Assembly (NCBI GenBank): GCA_018650445.1
Contig: JABIFX010000208.1
Coordinates: 62,001 to 126,000, forward strand
Direction of reading: 5' to 3'
From: Fidelibacterota bacterium
GTDB lineage: Bacteria > Fidelibacterota > UBA8477 > JABMPR01
Length of the DNA: 64,000 bases
Each line of letters begins with the position of its first letter. The first letter of the stretch is position 1. The notes beneath the pieces are model-generated. The model searched no databases. It was not told the origin of the DNA and was given only the letters and a program-made list of their open reading frames with translations. The translations under genes were made by a program, and so were the position numbers. Shown here piece after piece: positions 52,843 to 61,988 of the stretch.

Positions 52843-54129
52843 TTATTGAACTATAATATCTATGAGTGCTATAACATCATTTACATTGACGTCAAAATCA
52901 TGATTGATATCTGATAGATAAAAGGTCACTGGGTCAGAAAATTCCATGTCAAGGATGCCTTCAATAAGCACAACCACATCAAGAATATTGACGGACTCAT
53001 CATCGTTGATATCTGGAGGTTCAGGCAGGGGAGCTGCATAAATAGGCTCAAAGATTACTTCACCTCCGCCTTCCTCATTGTCATAAAGAGTGGCGTCTAC
53101 TTCATTAAGTTCCAGGCCGAGCCAATAATTGTTCTGAGCCATAATGGGGGAGGAAGTACCATTCCAGATGTGCCAGGTCTGACCATCAAAGGTGTTGTCA
53201 TAGAATAGATTGAGACCATCATCACCGGGATAATCATTGACCATGTCACCCAGGTTGGGAGCGGCATTATTAATGATGGAAACCCCGTAATAATTACCAC
53301 CAATATAATTTCCCATGACAATACCCATGGATGATCCGTAGCCAGCATAAATGCCTGCGCCTGAATTAAAGTTGCCTTCTTGATAATTCGCCACAATGAT
53401 GTTATCCAGGATATAGGCCGGGGAATTCATAACGGTGATTCCTGTAAAATTACCTCGAATAAAATTGCCTCTAATTACAGGAGCAGCTATAGAGGTCAAG
53501 GTCCAGACACCCACGCCCTGACCATGATTATTATCGATGATATTATTCTCAATGATCTGAGGTGAACAGGAATCGATATACAAAGCTGGATGATATGGAG
53601 GGTTAAGATCATTCCTTGAATTTCCCGTGAGAAGGTTACCATAAATTTCCACTTCATCGGACTGAAGAATTTTTATTCCGTAATCACCACTATTAATTAT
53701 TTGTGTATTGCGGACATAAGAAGAGTCAACATTTGAAAAGGATATCCCTGTTTCGGCAGTCCTTTCAATACCACAAGCGTAAAGCATGGCTCTTCCGCTG
53801 ATTATTTTGATACCTCTCTCAAGTTCTGTGAAGCTACAGTTGTAGAAATCAAGCCAGCCATTGTCACCTCTGATTTCCCCGCCATTGTGAAAAACCACAC
53901 CACTGGCGGACAAAACGCCTTGAACTCTAAATTCAAAGCTTATACCCAGATCCACCCTAACACCATTTTCAATGACCAGCGTGTCTCCCATGCCAACAAC
54001 GATGTTCCCTGTGAGTTCATAAGGGCTTCCGCTCCTATCCCAAACACCACTCACGTTTCCAGTGATGCTGGTTTGGGCCATGAGGCTGTTGGTAACAAGC
54101 ATAATTATAAATACTATAATAGTGCGCAT
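52843..54129 (-). CDS. Secreted right-handed beta-helix protein with C-terminal dockerin-like repeat pair
   Basis: The start at 54129 gives a signal peptide (MRTIIVFIIMLVTNSLMA) and has AAGGA 9 bases upstream; a longer in-frame start at 54171 is less likely. The body (about residues 60-310) repeats short turns such as ILQSDEVEIYGNLLTGNS, PQIIENNIIDNN, PVIRGNFIRGN and AYILDNIIVAN, typical of NosD-like parallel beta helices. The end has two Ca-binding-loop units, DINDDESVNILDVVVLIEGI and DINHDFDVNVNDVIALIDII, arranged like dockerin type I. It may bind or modify polysaccharide outside the cell, with the tail as an anchor. Confidence 0.88.
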   Translation of the reverse strand: MRTIIVFIIMLVTNSLMAQTSITGNVSGVWDRSGSPYELTGNIVVGMGDTLVIENGVRVDLGISFEFRVQGVLSASGVVFHNGGEIRGDNGWLDFYNCSFTELERGIKIISGRAMLYACGIERTAETGISFSNVDSSYVRNTQIINSGDYGIKILQSDEVEIYGNLLTGNSRNDLNPPYHPALYIDSCSPQIIENNIIDNNHGQGVGVWTLTSIAAPVIRGNFIRGNFTGITVMNSPAYILDNIIVANYQEGNFNSGAGIYAGYGSSMGIVMGNYIGGNYYGVSIINNAAPNLGDMVNDYPGDDGLNLFYDNTFDGQTWHIWNGTSSPIMAQNNYWLGLELNEVDATLYDNEEGGGEVIFEPIYAAPLPEPPDINDDESVNILDVVVLIEGILDMEFSDPVTFYLSDINHDFDVNVNDVIALIDIIVQ

Positions 54130-54238
54130 GGGAAGTGTCCTTCGTTGTTGAGGGAAGATAAATGAATTCAAATGCTTTTAATCATGCAAATGGATAATAT
54201 TTTGAGCACATATAAGAATCCATAATACGGAGCAGTAC

Positions 54239-55030
54239 ATGGTTGATATTAGCTCAAAGATGCAGGACCAATATCGTCGGGATGGGTATATCCGGATCAC
54301 CAATGGGCTTGATGCGGAAATTCTTGAGCGGCTTGCCATTGAACTTCGTGATCTCATGGCCAAGCTGAATCCCAATTCTGAGCCCCTTGAATTACGGTCT
54401 ACCTATAAACGGGCTTTTACCCAGGTCACCAACCTGTGGCAAAAATCCCGGATTGTCAAAGACTTCGTTTTCCGAAGTGACCTGGCTGAAGTTGCCGCCA
54501 AAATTATGGGAGTTAAAGGCGTCCGGCTTTACCATGACCAGGCTTTGTTTAAAGAGGCTGGGGGAGGAGCAACACCCTGGCATGTCGATCAGGTTTATTG
54601 GCCTGTGGATACGGTAAAGACCTGCACCTTCTGGATCCCCCTCCAGAAAACTTCCTTAGAATTGGGCGCTCTGTCTTTTGCCAGGGGAAGTCACTTGAAA
54701 ACTGGTGGGAGAGAGATGGTCATCAGTGATGAGAGCGAAGCCTTCTTTTCTCAATATGTAAGGGATGCTGGTTTTGAGATAAGCGCAGATGAATTCGAAC
54801 TTGGTGATATCAGTATTCATTCAGGCTGGACAGTCCACCATGCTGGTCCAAATCTCACACATCAATCCAGGGAAGTCATGACCATCATCTATATGGCTGC
54901 TGATACCCGATTGTTGCAATCACTTAGTAAAACTCAACTGGTTGACAGGAATGCTTTCGCTCCGGAGATAAAACCCGGGGAAATGATTGACACCCACCTC
55001 AATCCTATTTTGCACTCTAAATCAGATTAA
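54239..55030 (+). CDS. Phytanoyl-CoA dioxygenase (PhyH) family oxygenase
   Basis: A 263-residue Fe(II)/2-oxoglutarate oxygenase. The facial triad is His115-x-Asp117 (PWHVDQVYWP) and a distal His near 200-201 (TVHHAGPN), with Arg211 (THQSR) to hold 2-oxoglutarate. The N-terminal YRRDGYIRITNGLD matches PhyH starts. Substrates in this family range from lipids to small metabolites and cannot be told here. CGGAG lies before the ATG. Confidence 0.9.
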   Translation: MVDISSKMQDQYRRDGYIRITNGLDAEILERLAIELRDLMAKLNPNSEPLELRSTYKRAFTQVTNLWQKSRIVKDFVFRSDLAEVAAKIMGVKGVRLYHDQALFKEAGGGATPWHVDQVYWPVDTVKTCTFWIPLQKTSLELGALSFARGSHLKTGGREMVISDESEAFFSQYVRDAGFEISADEFELGDISIHSGWTVHHAGPNLTHQSREVMTIIYMAADTRLLQSLSKTQLVDRNAFAPEIKPGEMIDTHLNPILHSKSD

Positions 55031-55155
55031 AGACTCAACCGAAATCTTAAATCGTACTTCATCCAGATAGCCCTCTTGGGCAGTTTAGACCAGTTTCTCT
55101 TGAAAGACCTGATCCCAAGTGAATCAGTATTTATGCAAAATGAAGAGGGGCGCTC

Positions 55156-55287
55156 TTACTCGGCTGAGGACCGGTTCTTTTTCTCTTTGGCTTTCTCTTT
55201 TTTGAGCTGTCGCTTTTCCTTGATAGAATGCTTCGCTTGCTTCTTAACTTTCTTTTCACCCTTATCTTTACTGCCTCTGTCGCCCAT
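55156..55287 (-). CDS. Lysine-rich 43-residue protein
   Basis: A very short gene with ATG at 55287 and stop at 55156-55158. The translation begins MGDRGSKDKGEKKVKKQAKH and continues as a basic helix (SIKEKRQLKKEKAKEKKNRSSAE). AAGGAG lies 8 bases upstream, which strongly supports translation. Similar tiny Lys/Glu-rich proteins starting MGD-x-GSKDK are, as far as I recall, widespread in Bacteroidetes and relatives. No function is known; nucleic-acid or ribosome binding is a guess from charge. It lies in an otherwise empty 400-base gap. Confidence 0.72.
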   Translation of the reverse strand: MGDRGSKDKGEKKVKKQAKHSIKEKRQLKKEKAKEKKNRSSAE

Positions 55288-55428
55288 GAAGATTACTCCT
55301 TATTAAAAATGACTCAGAATGAAACCCATTGTTGAGAAAAGTCGACCAGACAAACTGGGACCGTTCTTTTGCTATCGTTTTGCATCAATGTAAAATACTT
55401 AAAAATAATTTACTAGGACTGTCTATAT

Positions 55429-55755
55429 CTATTCATCTTTAAAATAATCTGGCAGGACAGGTTTATGCTTGGCTTGGAAAAAACCAATAAGGAAGCGTCC
55501 TGTGATTGCGAATATCACAAACATGGTCATAGCACCAAGAAGAATAGCATCATGTTTGATGGAGATGATGTCGTATTGATAATGATAGATTGCACCAGCC
55601 ACACCAATGTTCACCAGGGCATAAAGCAGATTCCCCACGGCAGAAAACCCGAATAAGCTTAAAAAGCGGAGTCGTATTATTCCAAAAATCAAATGGGGCA
55701 TGGCATTCATCAAAAAGAAGCCTGTCAGGAAATCTAATATATTTAGTTTCAGCAT
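55429..55755 (-). CDS. Small integral membrane protein, unknown function
   Basis: A 108-residue protein with three or four hydrophobic helices: ILDFLTGFFLMNAMPHLIFGI, FSAVGNLLYALVNIGVAGAIY and AILLGAMTMFVIFAITGRFLIGFF. It ends in a charged tail. No family recognised. A gene of unknown function on the same strand lies 19 bases upstream. Confidence 0.72.
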   Translation of the reverse strand: MLKLNILDFLTGFFLMNAMPHLIFGIIRLRFLSLFGFSAVGNLLYALVNIGVAGAIYHYQYDIISIKHDAILLGAMTMFVIFAITGRFLIGFFQAKHKPVLPDYFKDE

Positions 55756-55774
55756 GATCTCTCCGTTCAGTTCG

Positions 55775-56254
55775 TTATGATTTCAGGTCTTTGATCAACC
55801 CGCCGAGTATGTTTAAGCGCTCGCTGATGATCTCATCATCTTTGGCCAGGGTTGCTTCAAAGAGATCAAGATCATCTTCAATAAATTCATTGTCAGTGCA
55901 CACCTCCACATTCATGGCGTCCCCTTGAAGCCCGATACGATCCAGAGATGGATAGTTGGGATAATCCTTTTCGTTTTTGTGGTAGCGCTCACGGAATACT
56001 TTTTTGGCTTTTATGATGAGAATGGCCAGATCCAGAACGCGGTGCAGGGGCAGCTCTTCTGATTGCCGTGACCACTTACCCCCAGTATGACGCCATACTT
56101 TGGCGGAGATATCTACATTTCCCCGTTCATTCCATTGAGCCAGCCCCAGGGATAACCCCTTCGCGTCTGACTTGTGGGCTTTACGACCATCAATGCGATC
56201 ATAATCTTCAGATACTATGACGGGCTTATGTTTAAGATCACTGGGAATTTTCAT
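55775..56254 (-). CDS. Conserved cytoplasmic protein (DUF6530-like)
   Basis: A 159-residue soluble protein. PVIVSEDYDRIDGRKAHKSDAKGLSLGLAQWNERG and AKVWRHTGGKWSRQSEELPLHRVLDLAILI are strongly patterned and resemble proteins grouped as DUF6530; I am fairly, not fully, sure of that. Length and lack of signal suggest a cytoplasmic role. Function unknown. It precedes the small membrane protein gene by 19 bases. Confidence 0.75.
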   Translation of the reverse strand: MKIPSDLKHKPVIVSEDYDRIDGRKAHKSDAKGLSLGLAQWNERGNVDISAKVWRHTGGKWSRQSEELPLHRVLDLAILIIKAKKVFRERYHKNEKDYPNYPSLDRIGLQGDAMNVEVCTDNEFIEDDLDLFEATLAKDDEIISERLNILGGLIKDLKS

Positions 56255-56463
56255 TTCAACTTATCCTTTTTAAAATTACTAAATTACTACACCACTAGAT
56301 TAGTAAAATGTGGTGATGGAGTCAAGTCCTTCTTACAATATTCAAAGCACTGACAAGAGGCAGTTTAAGCTGCCGCATATCAGCGCCTCTATCATGAATG
56401 ATACCCTGGGATTTCTTAAACATATTCCTTCAAGTCTCGAGCTTTTGACTTAGTTTAGGGCGA

Positions 56464-57618
56464 ATGAAGATCATCCATAACATGATAGCCTGGGCGAAAA
56501 GACTCCGCGAAGAAGGTGTTCTAGACCTGCTCCTGATCCTCTGGGTCATTCTTTTTGTGGGGGGTATTGCTGTTTTCCTTCTGGATTACAGCTCCAATGA
56601 TCGCCTGATCACCAATCTATTTGATGCCTTTTACTGGGCCTGGGTAACCATGACCACCGTGGGTTTTGGTGATCTCACTCCGGTAACTCCGGCCGCCCGA
56701 ATTGCGGCATCCATCATGATGTTTTTCTCAATGGCATTGATCTCATTCTTTACGGCTACCATTTCATCCATCTTTGTAGCCAAGAAAATCAGAGAGGGTA
56801 AGGGTTTGGAAAAAATAAAGTATAGCGACCACTATATCATCTGCGGTTGGAATGATCTGGCAGATGAGTTATTGGAATCACTGCTCAAACAGGACAAAAA
56901 GGACAATACTCCCATTGTCCTGGTTAATGAATTGTCTGAAGAAGAGATTGACGCCTGGCGCGCCACACTCAATGCCAGTCACCTTGGATTTGTCAGAGGC
57001 GATTTTACACAGGACATTGTTCTGGCCAAAGCCAATGTCTCCAAAGCGAAGGCCGTCCTCATTTTACCCAACCTGATTAAAGCGGGTAAAGCAGAGGCTG
57101 ATGAAAAAACAGCATTGGCTACCTATTCTATCAAAGCGCTGGCACCCAAAACAAAAGTCTATGCCTATATCCTCCATTATGAAAACAAATCCAAACTTCG
57201 CCGCGCCAAAGCCGATGGGATTATAATAGCAGATGAATACGGTCCATATCTGGGCGCCAGTCAACTTCATAACCCCGGTATTCCAGCCTTTTTGTCAGAA
57301 GTTTTGAATACTGACCATTCACGCTTAGAGTCCAGAGAAGTTCCTGACCGTATGGTTGGGAAAACATACTCAGAATTATTCGCCCAAACATTTGAAGAGC
57401 ATAACAAGACCCTTCTCGGTGTGTATCAGGAGGAGGGGAGTGCCGGTATTGGAGATTTTCTCAGTGCCGATTCAGGTGATTATCTCGATCAATTTATTGC
57501 AGCCAAGCTCAAAGCGGCTGGACGTGGCGTCAATGAAGAGCAGAAAATTAAAGTTCGTATCAACCCGGAGAAAGATTATGTCCTGAAGTCCGGTGAACAG
57601 ATGATACTTCTTAAATAA
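56464..57618 (+). CDS. Potassium channel with RCK (TrkA-N) domain
   Basis: A 384-residue two-helix channel. The first helix is LDLLLILWVILFVGGIAVFLL, the pore has FYWAWVTMTTVGFGDLTPVTP (selectivity filter TVGFGD, residues 66-71), and the second helix is AASIMMFFSMALISFFTATISSIFV. The remaining 280 residues form a TrkA-N-like regulatory domain starting YIICGWNDLADELLESLL; the usual G-x-G-x-x-G loop is altered to G-W-N-D. The next gene encodes a lone cyclic-nucleotide-binding domain. Confidence 0.9.
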   Translation: MKIIHNMIAWAKRLREEGVLDLLLILWVILFVGGIAVFLLDYSSNDRLITNLFDAFYWAWVTMTTVGFGDLTPVTPAARIAASIMMFFSMALISFFTATISSIFVAKKIREGKGLEKIKYSDHYIICGWNDLADELLESLLKQDKKDNTPIVLVNELSEEEIDAWRATLNASHLGFVRGDFTQDIVLAKANVSKAKAVLILPNLIKAGKAEADEKTALATYSIKALAPKTKVYAYILHYENKSKLRRAKADGIIIADEYGPYLGASQLHNPGIPAFLSEVLNTDHSRLESREVPDRMVGKTYSELFAQTFEEHNKTLLGVYQEEGSAGIGDFLSADSGDYLDQFIAAKLKAAGRGVNEEQKIKVRINPEKDYVLKSGEQMILLK

Positions 57619-57683
57619 TAGAATGAATGTCATTGATTTAATTGTTCATGAGATCTAACTAATAACCAGAAACCGAGTAGCCT

Positions 57684-58187
57684 ATGCCTCATATACAACA
57701 TCTCAAGAATTGTCCCCTGTTTAAGGGCATGACCGAAGAGGATATTGCAGTCTATCGACCTGCTACCAGGCAGGTTTCCTTCAAGGCGGGTGAAGCCATC
57801 ATGTCTGAAGGAGAAACTGGAGATACTCTGGTTATTCTCATCAAGGGAGAGGTGACCATTAGTAAAAAACTAACACTCCTTGGTGATGAAGACGCTGATG
57901 CCAAAGACAAAACCTTTATCACACTCAACGATGAATTCAAACCCTTCTTTGGTGAGATGGCCATGCTTATGACAGATGCCATCCGCACGGCATCGGTAAT
58001 AGCATCTACGGATTGTGAAATAGTGATAATGGAGAAAAATGCTTTTCAAGAGGCCAGTGTAAAACACCCGGCAGTGGGTATACAGGTCATGGAAAATATT
58101 GCTCAAAAACTGGCTACCAATCTGGAACGCGAGAGTAAAAACGTATTGAAGCTGACCACAGCTTTTAGTCTGATACTAGAAGAATAA
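57684..58187 (+). CDS. Stand-alone cyclic-nucleotide-binding domain protein
   Basis: A 167-residue CNBD protein without DNA-binding or kinase domains. The binding pocket is intact: FFGEMAMLMTDAIRTASV (Gly90, Glu91 and Arg101) forms the phosphate cassette. The N-terminal helix (LKNCPLFKGMTEEDIAVY) and FKAGEAIMSEGETGDTLVILIKGEV fit CRP-like folds. It lies 65 bases after the K+ channel gene and may act with it. Otherwise it could be a free cAMP/cGMP sensor. Confidence 0.9.
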   Translation: MPHIQHLKNCPLFKGMTEEDIAVYRPATRQVSFKAGEAIMSEGETGDTLVILIKGEVTISKKLTLLGDEDADAKDKTFITLNDEFKPFFGEMAMLMTDAIRTASVIASTDCEIVIMEKNAFQEASVKHPAVGIQVMENIAQKLATNLERESKNVLKLTTAFSLILEE

Positions 58188-58204
58188 AAAGGAAAGAGTA
58201 AGAG

Positions 58205-58687
58205 ATGAACATTGAAAAAGATAAAGTAGTAAGTATTGATTATACCCTGACCAATGATCAAGGAGAAGTTTTGGATAGTAGTTCTGATCGTGAGCCCCTC
58301 GCATATTTGCATGGCAATGGTGGGCTCATTCCAGGTCTTGAAAAAGAACTTGAGGGTAAGGAAAAAGGCGACAAGCTGGTGGCCATTATTGCCCCTGATC
58401 AGGCTTATGGAGTACGTTCAGATGATCTGGTTCAGGAAATTCCACTGGAAAACTTTAATGATGCCAGTGAAGTAAAAATGGGTGCCCAGTTCCAGGTTAA
58501 GAATGGCGACCACACCCATATCGCTACGATTACAGCTATTGGTGATAAATCAGCCACCGTTGATATGAATCATCCCCTGGCCGATGAAACCCTGCATTTT
58601 GATGTAGAGATCATGGATGTTCGTGAACCCACCAAAGAAGAACTAGAGCATGGACATGTTCATGGCGCAGGCGGGCACCACCATTAA
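58205..58687 (+). CDS. slyD: FKBP-type peptidyl-prolyl isomerase, SlyD-like
   Basis: A 160-residue SlyD-type protein: the FKBP core (DYTLTNDQGEVLDSSS, YLHGNGGLIPGLEKELEGKEKGDKL) is interrupted by an insert-in-flap domain (AYGVRSDDLVQEIPLENF to HIATITAIGDKSATVDMNHPLA). A His-rich tail (GHVHGAGGHHH) could bind nickel or other metals, as in SlyD. It is a folding helper in the cytoplasm. It follows the CNBD gene by 17 bases and a strong terminator closes the unit. Confidence 0.94.
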   Translation: MNIEKDKVVSIDYTLTNDQGEVLDSSSDREPLAYLHGNGGLIPGLEKELEGKEKGDKLVAIIAPDQAYGVRSDDLVQEIPLENFNDASEVKMGAQFQVKNGDHTHIATITAIGDKSATVDMNHPLADETLHFDVEIMDVREPTKEELEHGHVHGAGGHHH

Positions 58688-58710
58688 GCAAAAAACCTCA
58701 TTGAGTATAT

Positions 58711-58742
58711 AAAAAGGGGCCGCTGAAAAGCGACCCCTTTTT
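58711..58742 (+). terminator. Strong Rho-independent terminator after slyD
   Basis: AAAAAGGGG and CCCCTTTTT flank an inner CGCT/AGCG stem with one mismatch on each side and a GAAA loop. The T-run is part of the hairpin's right arm. Because the A-run lies on the left, it may work in both directions and also end the convergent redoxin gene. Confidence 0.9.
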
Positions 58743-58781
58743 AATTCACTCAAATGGCGAGCTCAGCCGCCGGTATTCCCC

Positions 58782-59387
58782 CTAATATTTAACCGAACAC
58801 CCATATGGTTTCGAGATACTATTGCTGATCGGTTGACCCGCCAGTGCCTCATCCAGGGCAATGGAAACAAAATTCTTGGCTCTGGAAATGTCTTCAACTT
58901 TTGTCGAGCGGATGTTATCAATCCCACCGGCGTATACCAACACCCCTTGTGGATCAATGATAAACATATGCGGCGTGGTTTTAGCACCATAGGAGTGGCC
59001 AACCTGACCATCAGCATCAATGAGATAGGCAGAGAAAGCAGCACCATGTTCCTTGGCTCTACTCAGGATTTCATCCGGCGTAAAATTTCCCTGTTTTCCC
59101 GGTGCTGAAGAATTGATTGATAACCAGACGACATCAAGACCGGTATAGGTTGATTGAAGAGCTTGCATGTTGCCGCTGTTGTAATGCTTTTTCACAAAAG
59201 GACAGTCATAGTTGACCCACTCCAGCACCACATATTTCCCACGGTATTCTTGAAGCTTATGCTCTTTCCCGCCGGGATCTTTCAAAGAAAAGTCAGGAGC
59301 TGCTTTCCCAACCTTTAGATCCTGGCTAAAACCAGTGATGGCGATTAAAAGAGTGAGTCCTGAAATCATGATTTGCTTTAGACGCAT
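58782..59387 (-). CDS. Exported thioredoxin-fold redoxin (PRX-like1 type)
   Basis: ATG at 59387 with AAGGAG upstream gives a signal peptide (MRLKQIMISGLTLLIAITGFSQ). The fold is AhpC/TSA-like: KAAPDFSLKDPGGKEHKLQEYRGKYVVLEWVNYDCPFVKKHY, with Cys in N-Y-D-C-P-F-V-K, and C-terminal ISKPYGCSVKY. These two Cys regions match the cd02969 (PRX_like1) group. It presumably acts as a periplasmic thiol oxidoreductase or peroxidase. It follows the DsbD-alpha-like gene by 10 bases, which suits a redox pair. Confidence 0.87.
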   Translation of the reverse strand: MRLKQIMISGLTLLIAITGFSQDLKVGKAAPDFSLKDPGGKEHKLQEYRGKYVVLEWVNYDCPFVKKHYNSGNMQALQSTYTGLDVVWLSINSSAPGKQGNFTPDEILSRAKEHGAAFSAYLIDADGQVGHSYGAKTTPHMFIIDPQGVLVYAGGIDNIRSTKVEDISRAKNFVSIALDEALAGQPISNSISKPYGCSVKY

Positions 59388-59397
59388 GAGTGTCTCC

Positions 59398-60216
59398 TTA
59401 TGGTAATTGTTGATGGATAATTGAATGGGTGGTTGTGGGTCCCGTAGGTGAGGCGTTGATTTGAACAAGCACACCATGTAGAACTTCTGGGGTGATCTTC
59501 AAATCAATTTGTAAGGGAATGATTATATTGTCTCTAAAAAGACCACGCTTTACTTGAATAGATTTTCCAGAATCATAAATCATTTCATCAAAAGGGAAAA
59601 AGTCAGCACTGAGAAGTTTTTGGGCCCAAGAACTACGTTTTAGGGCCAGCTCGATGTGATCTCCCTTGTGAACAAGTCGACCCTTTATCTCTTGGACGGA
59701 CCGGGGAAAACGCGATTCAGCTCGCTCAATCAGAGTCGTCCATTCTGCCTTATCTGGTACCGGGGTCTCACTTGCCAGCAGAACAAATTGATGTCCTGAA
59801 GAGCCTGGCTGGCAAAGATCTTTACACTCAAGCCAGTTGATCTCCACCGTGAAGTGGTTACTGTCTGCCACTTCATCAGGTGCTTGAATGTCAAAAAGAT
59901 AAATGGCTTCCTCTTCGTGGATAAAAGTAGTGATTTCCTGGTCCACATGCCTTGTCGGTGTAGGCTCTCGCTGCCCGGTCAACTGGAAATTCTCCGGGAG
60001 ATTCCACTCAAAACTGGTCGGCATGCCTGCCTCACCTGGGTTTTGCCAGTAAGTGTGCCAGTCAGGTTCCATTGAAAATATCACCGCGATTTCAAAGCTC
60101 TCACCAGGTGAAACTCCGTGAGCAAGGGGGATGACCTCAACAGAAACCATGGCTTTATTGGCCGCACAGACCAGCGGGCTAAAAAGCAAAAGAATGGTTA
60201 ATAGTCGAGCAGAAAT
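59398..60216 (-). CDS. DsbD alpha-domain-like periplasmic protein, probable ATT start
   Basis: Residues after the signal (SARLLTILLLFSPLVCAA) form the N-terminal DsbC/DsbD domain: SVEVIPLAHGVSPGESFEIAVIF, WHTYWQNPGEAGMPTSFEWNLP and the redox pair in WLECKDLCQPGSS (Cys-x3-Cys). No membrane or thioredoxin domain of full DsbD follows, so it would accept or pass electrons in the periplasm. The only strong ribosome site (AAGGAGGA, on the minus strand at 60224-60231) is 7 bases before an ATT codon at 60216. A longer ATG start at 60327 lacks a site and adds an odd N-terminus. ATT is thus inferred. Confidence 0.78.
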   Translation of the reverse strand: MSARLLTILLLFSPLVCAANKAMVSVEVIPLAHGVSPGESFEIAVIFSMEPDWHTYWQNPGEAGMPTSFEWNLPENFQLTGQREPTPTRHVDQEITTFIHEEEAIYLFDIQAPDEVADSNHFTVEINWLECKDLCQPGSSGHQFVLLASETPVPDKAEWTTLIERAESRFPRSVQEIKGRLVHKGDHIELALKRSSWAQKLLSADFFPFDEMIYDSGKSIQVKRGLFRDNIIIPLQIDLKITPEVLHGVLVQINASPTGPTTTHSIIHQQLP

Positions 60217-60423
60217 GACAGGTTCCTCCTTGATGAAAAGGTAAATAGGTGACAACAAAAGTAACGATAGGTTCTGCCCCTTTGTTCCGCAAGACAAAGT
60301 TGAGAACGAACCAACCCTATTTTCCATCTCAAAACACCACGGAACATTAGCCCAAGGGGATGTCCTCCACTATATTGCCCCGAACCCAATGTTTTGGACC
60401 AAAAAATGCCAGGAAAACTTCTA

Positions 60424-61950
60424 ATGAAAATTCCGATGTTATCGATACTTATAGTTATCCTTCTTGCTGCCTGTGCGGCACCCCTGCCACCTGTTGTACC
60501 AGAGCCAATGGAGCCGCCAGTTGCTGAAACCAGGCCTGATTTTGATATCCCCCGCGAGTTTCGGGCTGCTTGGGTGGCCACCGTTGCCAATATTGACTGG
60601 CCCAGCAAGCCGGGTCTAAGTACCGCCGAACAAAAAACCGAAGCCATCAGTCTCCTGGATAGCGCCGTGATCCTTAACCTCAATGCCATTGTGTTCCAGG
60701 TGCGGCCTCAATGTGATGCCCTTTATCAAAGTGAACTGGAGCCCTGGTCCTACTTCCTTACCGGAGAGCAAGGTAAAGCCCCAGAACCTTTCTATGATCC
60801 CCTCACTTTCTGGGTAGAAGAAGCCCACAAACGTGGACTGGAACTCCATACCTGGTTTAACCCCTATCGTGCACATCATCCCAGCGGACAAAAAAATGAA
60901 ACATCCGTCATCTCTACCCGCCCAGAAATCGTTCGTGAAATTGATAAGGGATACTTCTGGTTGGATCCATCCATGCAAGCCACCCAGGATTACTCCTACG
61001 ATGTGGTTATGGATGTGGTCAAACGCTATGACATCGATGGCGTTCATTTTGACGACTACTTTTACCCTTATAGCAGCATTGAATTTCCCGATGATATCCC
61101 CTGGCAAGCCTATCGTGACAATGGAGGCAACCTGGAGCGTCATGACTGGCGCCGTGAAGCCGTAAATGTCTTTATCAAGCGGGTCTATGAAGGCATCAAA
61201 GCGGAAAAAAACTGGGTTAAATTTGGTCTCAGTCCCTTTGGAATCTGGAGACCAGGTAATCCGCCTTCAATCGAAGGGTATGACCAATACGATAAACTCT
61301 ACGCTGATGCAAAACTGTGGCTGAACGAAGGATGGGTAGATTATTGGACCCCTCAACTCTACTGGCCCACACGCACAATTCCCCAGAGCTATCCCGTGTT
61401 ACTAGGATGGTGGGTTGGCCAAAACACCCATAACAGAAATCTATGGCCCGGTCTTTTTACCAGCAAGATCAAAGATGAAGCTTCAGCCCTGGAAAATTTC
61501 AGCCAGATCATGATTACACGTGGAATGGTTCCCAATGCTCCTGGCAACGTGCACTTTTCCATGAAAGCGCTCCAGCGTAATTATGGAGGTATTTCAGATA
61601 TTCTCCTAAAAGGTCCCTACACTAAGCCCGCGCTAATTCCTCCATCACCCTGGCTGGACAATCAACCTCCTGCAGTTCCCCTGGTTGAAATTGATCCCAG
61701 AGAGGGAAAGCTCTATATCAACTGGCTCCATGAGGATGCGGCTGACGTCAACCAGTGGATCGTTTATTTCCAGAGAGGCAAGCAGTGGGATTACAAGATT
61801 TTGACCGCCGATAATGAAGCTTACGCCTTACCACTTGTCATCCGCTCTAAGGACGGCATGACCCCACCAAAAGTGTTGGATACTATTGCTGTGACATCAG
61901 TAGATCGTCTGGGTAATGAGAGCGAGAGAATAAATATTTCTGTAAGATAG
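60424..61950 (+). CDS. DigH-like glycosyl hydrolase lipoprotein (GHL10/DUF187)
   Basis: The start at 60424 gives a lipoprotein signal (MKIPMLSILIVILLAAC) with AGGA upstream; an ATG at 60394 is also in frame. The GHL10-type barrel covers about residues 45-400: REFRAAWVATVANIDWPSKPGLS, NAIVFQVRPQCDALYQSELEPWS, LELHTWFNPYRAHHP, DGVHFDDYFYPYSS (acidic active-site region) and YWTPQLYWP. A C-terminal fibronectin-like region follows. DigH of E. coli cleaves denuded peptidoglycan strands at the division site; a similar role in the outer membrane is inferred. Confidence 0.9.
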   Translation: MKIPMLSILIVILLAACAAPLPPVVPEPMEPPVAETRPDFDIPREFRAAWVATVANIDWPSKPGLSTAEQKTEAISLLDSAVILNLNAIVFQVRPQCDALYQSELEPWSYFLTGEQGKAPEPFYDPLTFWVEEAHKRGLELHTWFNPYRAHHPSGQKNETSVISTRPEIVREIDKGYFWLDPSMQATQDYSYDVVMDVVKRYDIDGVHFDDYFYPYSSIEFPDDIPWQAYRDNGGNLERHDWRREAVNVFIKRVYEGIKAEKNWVKFGLSPFGIWRPGNPPSIEGYDQYDKLYADAKLWLNEGWVDYWTPQLYWPTRTIPQSYPVLLGWWVGQNTHNRNLWPGLFTSKIKDEASALENFSQIMITRGMVPNAPGNVHFSMKALQRNYGGISDILLKGPYTKPALIPPSPWLDNQPPAVPLVEIDPREGKLYINWLHEDAADVNQWIVYFQRGKQWDYKILTADNEAYALPLVIRSKDGMTPPKVLDTIAVTSVDRLGNESERINISVR

Positions 61951-61988
61951 CGGAGTAAAACCTCCAGACAGATTGTCTAACGACTATA

